The translations under genes and the position numbers were made by a program. The notes beneath the pieces were generated by a model, which was not told the origin of the DNA, ran no database searches, and saw nothing but the letters and a program-made list of their open reading frames with translations. A stretch of 35,723 nt of DNA from Micromonospora sp. KC606 (GTDB taxonomy: Bacteria > Actinomycetota > Actinomycetes > Mycobacteriales > Micromonosporaceae), in the NCBI RefSeq assembly GCF_004348675.1, contig NZ_SMKN01000037.1, positions 1 through 35,723 on the forward strand, in the 5' to 3' direction. Of this stretch, positions 15,473 through 21,592 are shown piece after piece. Numbering within the stretch: position 1 is the first letter of the stretch; each line of letters opens with the position of its first letter.

Positions 15473-15513
15473 TTCCGTGGAATCAACTTCCAGGGATTAT
15501 TGTTCCATGGATT
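15473..15513. promoter_or_regulatory. Three 11-bp repeats at exact 15-bp spacing (probable MarR operator)
   Basis: TTCCGTGGAAT (15473-15483), TTCCAGGGATT (15488-15498) and TTCCATGGATT (15503-15513) are spaced exactly 15 bases apart. Each contains a TTCC-N2-GGAA-like dyad. They lie in the divergent region between the VOC operon and the radical SAM gene and resemble the two units in front of the MarR gene at 13061-13086. Confidence 0.6.
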
Positions 15514-15608
15514 GGGTTTCGGTGGCGTCCAGCCGGCCGCCCATGGACAGCACAGGAGACCGGCCGCACTCAGGGCGAACGGTTGAACCAGCAGGAAGGT
15601 GGTCGGCC

Positions 15609-16490
15609 ATGGAACTGGTCGAGATCGAGGCGAAGACCCTCATCCAGAAGTCGAAGACTCCGTCCAACGACTACGTGATCAACCCCTACACCGGCTGCGT
15701 GCTGGGCTGCGCCTACTGCTTCGCCAGCTTCGCCGGGCGGCAGCTCGGCCGATCCGTCACGGAGTGGGGCGACTACCTGTACGTCAAGACGAACGCGGTG
15801 GCGCTGGCCCGCAAAGAGCTCGCGAAGATGCCGGAGGACAAGCGCCGGGGCACGATGCTGCTCAGCTCGGTCACCGACCCCTACCAGGGCCACGAGACGA
15901 AATACCGCCTGACCCGGGGCATCCTGCGCGAGCTGAAGACCATTGAGTACCCGGGCCTGGTCCGCATCCTCACCAAGTCACCTGTCGTCACCCGCGACAT
16001 CGACCTGCTCACCAGCCTGCCCCGCGCCGAGGTCGGCATGACCGTGACCACCACCGAAGACAAGGTCAGTCGCTGGCTGGAGGTACGGGCCCCACTCGCC
16101 TCCCGCCGCCTGCGCACCCTCGCCGAACTCAGGGACGCCGGCATCCCCACCTACGCCTTCGTCGGCCCGCTCCTGCCACACTTCGCCACCCAGCCCGAAC
16201 TCCTGGACGACCTCCTCGGGCGGCTCGTCGAGGCCGGGGTGAGCGAGGTGTTCATGGAGCACATCAACCTCAAGCGGTACATCCGCGAACGCATGGACCA
16301 GGTCCTCACCGACGAACCCGACGATGTCCGCGAGGCATACCTGCAGGCCCGCACCAAGGAACACCGCGAACAACTCGACGCGATCGTCGCCGACCTGCTG
16401 ACCAGGCACGGGCTGCGGCTGCGCTTCGACGAGGTCGTCCACCACGACGACAACGAGGCCCTACGGCACAGGCTCGCATCCCCGGCGTAA
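15609..16490 (+). CDS. Radical SAM protein, SplB-like (Rv2578c-type)
   Basis: From ATG 15609 the protein has 293 residues. The radical SAM cluster-binding motif Cys-x3-Cys-x2-Cys is in YTGCVLGCAYCFASF (Cys30, Cys34, Cys37), so it should bind a 4Fe-4S cluster and use S-adenosylmethionine. The overall pattern, including NPYTGC, LLSSVTDPYQG, ILTKSPVVTRDIDLL and FVGPLLP, matches the SplB-like group (COG1533) to which spore photoproduct lyase and the mycobacterial Rv2578c protein belong. True spore photoproduct lyase is unlikely in a non-endospore actinomycete, and the substrate is not known. Start support: AGGAAGGTGG just upstream; the long upstream extension lacks family resemblance. It is divergent from the VOC operon across the 15-bp repeats. 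Confidence 0.85.
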   Translation: MELVEIEAKTLIQKSKTPSNDYVINPYTGCVLGCAYCFASFAGRQLGRSVTEWGDYLYVKTNAVALARKELAKMPEDKRRGTMLLSSVTDPYQGHETKYRLTRGILRELKTIEYPGLVRILTKSPVVTRDIDLLTSLPRAEVGMTVTTTEDKVSRWLEVRAPLASRRLRTLAELRDAGIPTYAFVGPLLPHFATQPELLDDLLGRLVEAGVSEVFMEHINLKRYIRERMDQVLTDEPDDVREAYLQARTKEHREQLDAIVADLLTRHGLRLRFDEVVHHDDNEALRHRLASPA

Positions 16491-16934
16491 CTGCCCGGTC
16501 TGGTGCTGGCGCCTTCGGGCGCCGCCTTCCTGGCCCGTGACCATGCCGAGCATCGCGGGAAGCGTGGCGATACTTAGGAGGGGAGGGGCTGGTTGTTGAT
16601 CTCCATCGCCCCTCCCGAGCCGGATCGCCGCGACATCTCGCAACCGTCTCACGGACTGCTCGGCGGGGCCAGGTGGAGGTTGGCACGACCCGGGCTCTGA
16701 CCTGGCCGCTGACCTGCACGTCGGTTTGCTGTTGTGACGCGCTGTCGTGGCGTGGGTGTTGGTCGTGGTGTGTGGTGTGCGCCGAGGCGAATCGTGGGAC
16801 TCAGCCGTGCGCCGCAACGCGGCGCGGCACCAGCTCCGTCGTTTCGCTGTGAAGGCGATTCCTCCTTTCGTCAGAGGTGGTTGTGGTGGATCGTCAGATC
16901 CATCTGGGCTGGCCGATTCGTAGCGTCTGCACCC
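16491..16934. other. Intergenic region between the radical SAM gene and the serine-hydrolase operon, with hairpins
   Basis: No gene is supported. GGCGCC TTCG GGCGCC at 16508-16523 is a compact UUCG-loop hairpin 18 bases after the radical SAM stop and is a plausible terminator. A second stem pairs GGGAGGGGC (16581-16589) with GCCCCTCCC (16608-16616). Near the next gene, CAGATCCATCTG (16895-16906) is a dyad overlapping the expected -35 position of a TAGCGT -10 box (16921-16926), a possible operator for the operon. Confidence 0.5.
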
Positions 16935-18374
16935 ATGAAACGCAAACTCCTCGCACTCCTGGCGGGTATTCAGGTCCTCTCCGTTGCTGTCGCGCCCGCC
17001 GCGGTGGCCGAGCCCAACGCGGCGGAGCCGACTCCGGCCGCCGTCGGGGCGTATCTCGCCAAGGCGATGGAATCCACGGCGCTGCCGGGGATGTCGGCCG
17101 TCGTAACGCACGAGGGACGGGTCGTGCACGCGGCCGGTTACGGGCGCGACTCGGCGGGTGAGCCCGTAACGGAGCGCACGCCGATGCGGGTCGCGTCGGT
17201 CAGCAAGTCGTTCACCGCGATGGCGGTCATGACGCTCGTCGACGCCGGCAAGCTCGCGCTCGATGAGCCGGTCGCCGCGCAGTTGCCCGAGTTTCACATG
17301 GCCGATCCCCGCGCCGGCAACATCACCGTACGGCAGCTGCTGAACCAGACGTCGGGCCTGGCCGACTACACGGTGGACATGCGGGCGGCCGAGTCGGCGG
17401 AGAGCCTCGCGGGCTATGTCACGGCGTTGCGTACCGGTACCCTCGCCGCCGACCCCGGGACGCGGTGGGCCTACTGCAACGCCAACTACGAGATCGCCGC
17501 CAGGCTGGTGGAGACGGCCGGCGGCATGGGCTTCGACGAACACCTGCGGCAGCGGGTGTTCGGACCGCTCGGCATGACCGGCAGCGCGGTCGGCGACGCG
17601 GTGGTCAAGCCGACCAACGGATTCAACTCGCTGTTCGGCGTGTGGGTGGCGCGGCCGGAGCTTCGCGACTTCCCGTACGGCGGCGGCGCGGGCGGCGTCA
17701 TCACGAACGCCGCCGACATGGGTAGGTGGCTGATCAGCCAGACCGGCCACGGCACCCAGCTGGTGCGGCCGGAGAGCCTGCAGACGATGCATGCCCCCAC
17801 CGCGGTGCAGGACTACGGCATGGGCTGGGGCGAGGAGACCGTCGACGGCGCCAAACTGCTCGTGCATTCCGGCAACCTGTTCACGTACACGGCCGTCCAG
17901 GCGATCGCGCCGGACACGGGATACGGCTTCGCGGTCATGACGAACAGCGCCGGCCTCTACGACGACGTGTACGAGGTGCTCACCGGGCTCGTGGCGATGA
18001 GCCACGGCCGGACCCCCGATGTGCCCGGCGGCGGTCGGCAGCAGGTCGAACTGATCCTGGGCCTGGTCGCGCTGGCCGCCGCAGGACTGGGCGTGCTCGG
18101 CGTGCTGCGCTCGCGGCGCTGGGCGAGCCGCCGCGCCGGACGGCCGGCCTGGCGGATCGGGCTGCGCCTGATCGCGGTGCTCCTGCCGGTGTTGGTGCTC
18201 ATCGCGTACCCGGCGTGGGCCTCGTTCCTCATGAACGGCCGGACGGTGACCTGGCCCCAGGTGACCTACTCCGCCGCGCCGCTGACTATCACCCTCGTCG
18301 TCATGGCGGCCGCCGGTGTGGTGACCGGCCTGACCCGGCTGTTCAGGCTGCGGTCGATAGGCTCGACCCGGTGA
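16935..18374 (+). CDS. Membrane-anchored serine hydrolase (class C beta-lactamase family)
   Basis: From ATG 16935 the protein has 479 residues. A signal peptide (MKRKLLALLAGIQVLSVAVAPAAVAEP) leads into a penicillin-binding/class C beta-lactamase-like domain (Pfam Beta-lactamase). The motifs are SVSK at about residues 88-91 (nucleophile serine), Tyr-Cys-Asn in RWAYCNANYE as the YxN motif, and HSG in LLVHSGNLF in place of KTG. Residues about 365-479 contain three or more membrane helices, so the catalytic domain faces outward and is anchored by its C-terminus. It may be a D-aminopeptidase, esterase or peptidoglycan-related enzyme; no specific substrate can be named. The stop overlaps the kinase start (GTGA), making a coupled three-gene operon. 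Confidence 0.87.
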   Translation: MKRKLLALLAGIQVLSVAVAPAAVAEPNAAEPTPAAVGAYLAKAMESTALPGMSAVVTHEGRVVHAAGYGRDSAGEPVTERTPMRVASVSKSFTAMAVMTLVDAGKLALDEPVAAQLPEFHMADPRAGNITVRQLLNQTSGLADYTVDMRAAESAESLAGYVTALRTGTLAADPGTRWAYCNANYEIAARLVETAGGMGFDEHLRQRVFGPLGMTGSAVGDAVVKPTNGFNSLFGVWVARPELRDFPYGGGAGGVITNAADMGRWLISQTGHGTQLVRPESLQTMHAPTAVQDYGMGWGEETVDGAKLLVHSGNLFTYTAVQAIAPDTGYGFAVMTNSAGLYDDVYEVLTGLVAMSHGRTPDVPGGGRQQVELILGLVALAAAGLGVLGVLRSRRWASRRAGRPAWRIGLRLIAVLLPVLVLIAYPAWASFLMNGRTVTWPQVTYSAAPLTITLVVMAAAGVVTGLTRLFRLRSIGSTR

Positions 18375-19381
18375 AGAGACGGGCGATCCTGGCGGTGGTC
18401 GCGGGGGCCGGGGTGGTCAACGGGCTGAACCTCGACCACCTCCCGCCGTGGCGGCAGCTGCTGTTCATCGTGCTGGCCGTGGCCGCGTACCTGCACGGAC
18501 GTCATCTGCCCGGGCGCGGCGACTGGCTGCTGCTGAGCCTGGCGGCTGTGGCGGCGGCAGGGTTCGTCGTGCCGGACTTCTGGGAAGGCGGTGGGGCGCT
18601 GATGGTGTACGCCCTGTTCGTGGTGTCGCCGTGGCTCGCCGGTCGTTTCCGCGGGCAGCAGGCAGACCTGATCCTGGTCGGCCGGCACCGGGTCACCCAG
18701 CTCGAACGGGAGCAGGAGTTGGTCGCCGAACGCGCCCGGCTCCGCGAACGCGCCCGGATCGCCGCGGACATGCACGACTCGCTCGGCCACGAGTTGGCGC
18801 TGATCGCGTTGCGCGCCGGCGCGCTCGAGCTGGCCACCGACATGACCGAGCCCAACCGGGAGGCGGCGGCACAGCTGCGGGCATCGGCGGTCACCGCGAC
18901 CGACCGGCTGCGCCGCACCGTCGGCGTGCTACGCGAGGCCGACGCTGTGCTTACGGACGTGTACCGGACGTCGGACGAGACCGTCGAAGCCCTGGTGCAG
19001 CGTGCCTGCGACGCAGGGATGGCCGTCGAGTTCCGCCGCGAGGGTGAAGGCCGGGTCCTGCCGCCGCTGGTGGACCGGGCCGCGCACCGGGTGGTGCAGG
19101 AGTCGCTGACGAACGCCGCCCGTCACGCACCTGGCGCGGACGTGCTCGTCCACGTCGCCGACACCTCCGAGGCGGTCGTGGTCACGGTGAGCAACAGCGC
19201 ACCCCGCGAGCAACCCGGGCCCTCCGACGGCGGCAGCGGCCTGGCGGGGCTTCGCGAACGGGTACGGCTGCTCGGCGGTTCGCTGTCCGCCGGGCCGCGC
19301 GGCGATGGATTCGCGGTGACCGTGCGGCTGCCGTGCGATCGGGACGACAACCGCGTGGAAGAGAGCGAGGCGTTGCGGTGA
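18371..19381 (+). CDS. Sensor histidine kinase, NarL/DesK type
   Basis: The 336-residue kinase begins at GTG 18371, overlapping the upstream stop by four bases. Residues 1-100 hold about four hydrophobic helices with almost no external loop, so it probably senses a membrane or intramembrane signal or a partner protein. A coiled linker (QLEREQELVAERARLRERARI) leads to the HisKA_3 dimerisation domain with the phosphorylated histidine at about His135 in DMHDSLGHELALIALRAG. The HATPase domain has the N-box SLTNAARHAPGA and the glycine-rich GGSGLAGLRERVRLLGG. It overlaps the response-regulator start by four bases. The upstream serine hydrolase is its likely functional partner or output. Confidence 0.92.
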   Translation: MKRRAILAVVAGAGVVNGLNLDHLPPWRQLLFIVLAVAAYLHGRHLPGRGDWLLLSLAAVAAAGFVVPDFWEGGGALMVYALFVVSPWLAGRFRGQQADLILVGRHRVTQLEREQELVAERARLRERARIAADMHDSLGHELALIALRAGALELATDMTEPNREAAAQLRASAVTATDRLRRTVGVLREADAVLTDVYRTSDETVEALVQRACDAGMAVEFRREGEGRVLPPLVDRAAHRVVQESLTNAARHAPGADVLVHVADTSEAVVVTVSNSAPREQPGPSDGGSGLAGLRERVRLLGGSLSAGPRGDGFAVTVRLPCDRDDNRVEESEALR

Positions 19382-20025
19382 TCCGGGTTGTGCTGGCCGA
19401 CGACGAGGCGATGATCCGCGTCGGTGTGCGGTCGATCCTGGCCACCGACCCGGAGATCGAGGTTGTCGCCGAGGCCGGCGACGGGCGCGAGGCGGTCGAA
19501 CTCGTCCGCGCCCATCGTCCGGACATCGCGATGCTCGACATTCGAATGCCCCGCCTCGACGGACTGTCCGCCGCCGCGGAGCTGCGCGCCGCCGTGCCCG
19601 ACGTCGCCATCATCATGCTCACCACGTTCGACGAAGACGAGTACGTGGCCCGTGCGCTCGCCGACGGAGCCGCCGGTTTTCTGCTCAAGGCCGCCGATCC
19701 GCGCGAACTCATCATCGGCGTCCGGGCCGTCGCCGACGGAGCGGCGTACCTGTCACCGAGGATCGCGCAGAAAATCATCGCACGGCTCGGCGGTGGCCAG
19801 CTATCCCGAGCGGACGCCGCGCGCAAGCAGGTCGAGCTGCTGAGCCCGCGTGAACGCCAGGTGGTCGCACTCGTCGGCCGAGGCATGTCCAATCAGGAGA
19901 TCGCCGGCGAGCTGTTCCTGTCCGAGGGCACCGTCAAGTCACACGTCAGCGCGATCCTGCTGCGGCTGGGCCTGAACAACCGCGTCCAGGCAGCGATCTT
20001 GGCCTACGAGGCCGGATACGTCTAG
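19378..20025 (+). CDS. LuxR/NarL-family response regulator
   Basis: The 215-residue protein from GTG 19378 is the cognate regulator of the preceding kinase. The receiver domain has acidic residues DDE near the N-terminus, the phosphoryl-accepting Asp54 in IAMLDIRMPRLDG, the Thr in IIMLTTFDEDEY, and the Lys in FLLKAADP. The C-terminal GerE/LuxR helix-turn-helix is LSPRERQVVALVGRGMSNQEIAGELFLSEGTVKSHVSAIL. Four-base overlap with the kinase gene indicates translational coupling. Its targets are unknown; the dyad upstream of the operon at 16895-16906 is a candidate. Confidence 0.94.
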   Translation: MIRVVLADDEAMIRVGVRSILATDPEIEVVAEAGDGREAVELVRAHRPDIAMLDIRMPRLDGLSAAAELRAAVPDVAIIMLTTFDEDEYVARALADGAAGFLLKAADPRELIIGVRAVADGAAYLSPRIAQKIIARLGGGQLSRADAARKQVELLSPRERQVVALVGRGMSNQEIAGELFLSEGTVKSHVSAILLRLGLNNRVQAAILAYEAGYV

Positions 20026-20049
20026 TGCAGCGGCGCGTCGGTTCGTCGG

Positions 20050-20070
20050 CGGCCCTGCGGGGGTTTTTTC
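20050..20070 (+). terminator. Probable terminator after the response regulator
   Basis: A GC-rich stretch ending CCCTGCGGGGG runs into six T residues at 20064-20069. The stem is short, but the T-run is rare in this GC-rich window. It lies between convergent genes. Confidence 0.45.
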
Positions 20071-20073
20071 TCG

Positions 20074-21057
20074 TCAGACGGCGATGACGACCTTGGCGCG
20101 GGCGTGCTCCATCTCGACATATCTGATGGCGTCGGCCGTCTGGCTCAACGGGTAGGTCCGGTCGATGACCGGAGTGACCTTTCCGGATTCGGCGAGTTCA
20201 CGGAGGGCTGCCAGGTTCTCCTGGCTTGGGTTCGCGGTGGGTACGACCAGCCGCTGACGGATGAGACGCGACAGCATCTTCCCCCTGATGATGAGGCCGA
20301 CCGGGCCGAGGAGACTGCCGCCGCCGGAGACACCGCCGCCGGAGAGGATGAGTGTTCCGGTCGGGTCCAGCGCGCGTCGAAACTCAGCCAACGACCGGTT
20401 GCCGACCAGGTCGAAGACGACGTCGTATCGACGGGTGTGGTGGGTGAAGTCCTCACGGCTGTAGTCGATGACGTGGTCGGCGCCGGTCGACCGCACCAGG
20501 TCGACGTTTCTGGTGCTGCACACGCCGCTCACCTCCGCGCCGTGTGCCTTGGCGATCTGGATGGCGAAGGTGCCCACGCCGCCGGAGGCTCCATTGATCA
20601 GGACGTGTTGTCCAGGTTGTAGCCGTGCCGCGTCGCGCAGGCAGGTGAGGGCCGTGTTGGCAGCTAGTGGCATCGCGGCCGCCTGCTCGAACGTCAGGTT
20701 GACCGGTTTCGGCTCCACCACGGTGTGCGGGACGCACGCGTACTCGGCGAAGGCTCCGTTGGCGTCGCCGAGGTCGCCGTACACCTCGTCACCGGGCCGG
20801 AACCGGGTCACATCCCTGCCGACCGCCTCCACCCGGCCTGCGAAGTCCCGGCCTCGGACCTTCATCCTGGGCCCGCCGAATCCGAGCTGGGGACGCATGA
20901 TGTACGGGTCACCGCGCATGACATGCCAGTCGTAGGCGTTGACCGCGGCGGCGTGCACCCGTACCAGTATTTCGGCGCCGGTCGGCTCCGGCGTGTCGAT
21001 CTCCCTGAGGTGCAGGACATCCGGTGAGCCGTACCGGTCCTGGACGATTGCCTTCAT
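20074..21057 (-). CDS. NAD(P)-dependent quinone oxidoreductase-like alcohol dehydrogenase (MDR family)
   Basis: The 327-residue enzyme belongs to the medium-chain dehydrogenase/reductase family, quinone-oxidoreductase branch: MKAIVQDRYGSPDVLHLREI at the start, AAAVNAYDWHVMRG, GRDFAGRVEAVGRDVTRFRPGDEVYG, the cofactor-binding GASGGVGTFAIQIAKAHGA, and a tail ending ARAKVVIAV. The structural-zinc cysteines of zinc alcohol dehydrogenases are absent, which fits a zinc-free NADPH:quinone or enone reductase. It is regulated by a promoter with two dyad operators (21097-21151), so expression is probably induced by a reactive or xenobiotic ligand of an unlinked repressor. The regulator is not next to the gene. 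Confidence 0.9.
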   Translation of the reverse strand: MKAIVQDRYGSPDVLHLREIDTPEPTGAEILVRVHAAAVNAYDWHVMRGDPYIMRPQLGFGGPRMKVRGRDFAGRVEAVGRDVTRFRPGDEVYGDLGDANGAFAEYACVPHTVVEPKPVNLTFEQAAAMPLAANTALTCLRDAARLQPGQHVLINGASGGVGTFAIQIAKAHGAEVSGVCSTRNVDLVRSTGADHVIDYSREDFTHHTRRYDVVFDLVGNRSLAEFRRALDPTGTLILSGGGVSGGGSLLGPVGLIIRGKMLSRLIRQRLVVPTANPSQENLAALRELAESGKVTPVIDRTYPLSQTADAIRYVEMEHARAKVVIAV

Positions 21058-21096
21058 CAGATCACCCGACCCTCTGTCGGCGGTGCCGACCTTGGT

Positions 21097-21151
21097 GGTG
21101 TACGTAGTACACCTGCGCCCTCACAGTAGGTGTACGTCGTACACTCGTCAA
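21097..21151 (-). promoter_or_regulatory. Promoter of the oxidoreductase gene with two dyad operators
   Basis: On the minus strand TTGACG (21151-21146) and TACTGT (21128-21123) are 17 bases apart. The spacer, 21129-21145, is filled exactly by a dyad, GGTGTAC GTC GTACACT on the plus strand. A second, perfect copy, GGTGTAC GTA GTACACC, is at 21097-21113, just downstream of the expected start site. The two are 32 bases apart, close to three helical turns. This layout suggests strong repression by a TetR-like dimer. Confidence 0.75.
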
Positions 21152-21244
21152 GCCCGTGGATGGGTCGGGTCGGTGACCGGTGGCGGGCTGGGCGAATGAG
21201 TTGGTCCAGCGGCCGGTGGTGGGTTTCGAGGACGTTCATCTCCC

Positions 21245-21298
21245 CGAAACCCTTGACGTGCTCGATCATGGACGCGCACACTCCGGAATACGTTTTCC
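21245..21298 (+). promoter_or_regulatory. LacI-regulated promoter of the beta-helix protein gene
   Basis: CGAAACCC (21245-21252) abuts the -35 box TTGACG (21253-21258). A -10-like CACACT (21277-21282) follows at 18 bases. The operator GGAATACGTTTTCC lies at 21285-21298, covering the expected start site. The same arrangement recurs at 32836-32887 and, on the minus strand, at 30423-30475. GGGTTTCG at 21221-21228 is an inverted copy of the CGAAACCC box. Confidence 0.75.
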
Positions 21299-21592
21299 CG
21301 CCTGCGGAGAGAGGCGTGAATGCCCTCGGTAGCCGTCAACCATGGCATCGCTCGTTGCTGGAGCTCAGCGACCACAACCTGATCCAGCATCTTCGATGAC
21401 CCTGGTTGTGATCGCCTGCCAGCAGCCGGGGCGAGGGCTGGATCGCCGATCCGAGCATCCACCACTGTCCAGTTCGGTCGTCCTGCACACAGTTGAGCCG
21501 CGCCGACGACGGGCGGTACGCAGGACCACAGGCCGCGTTGCCCCATCCGCCGCCGACAAGGAGAAGCGGCCCAGGAGGAGAAGAGGAATCAG
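21299..21592 (+). other. Long 5' leader of the beta-helix protein gene
   Basis: About 300 bases separate the predicted transcription start from the ATG at 21593. No gene is supported. CACAACC (21373-21379) and GGTTGTG (21404-21410) can pair. AGGAGGAGA just upstream of the ATG is a strong ribosome site. Confidence 0.4.

Noticed and set aside
15609..16490. Identification as true spore photoproduct lyase
   Set aside because: The radical SAM motif fits only the broader SplB-like group; the organism appears to be a non-endospore-forming actinomycete.
10482..16790. Similar short strings GGTCGTGGTGTG near 10498 and 16762, considered as ends of a mobile element
   Set aside because: The match covers only about a dozen bases of low complexity, with no terminal inverted repeats or transposase.
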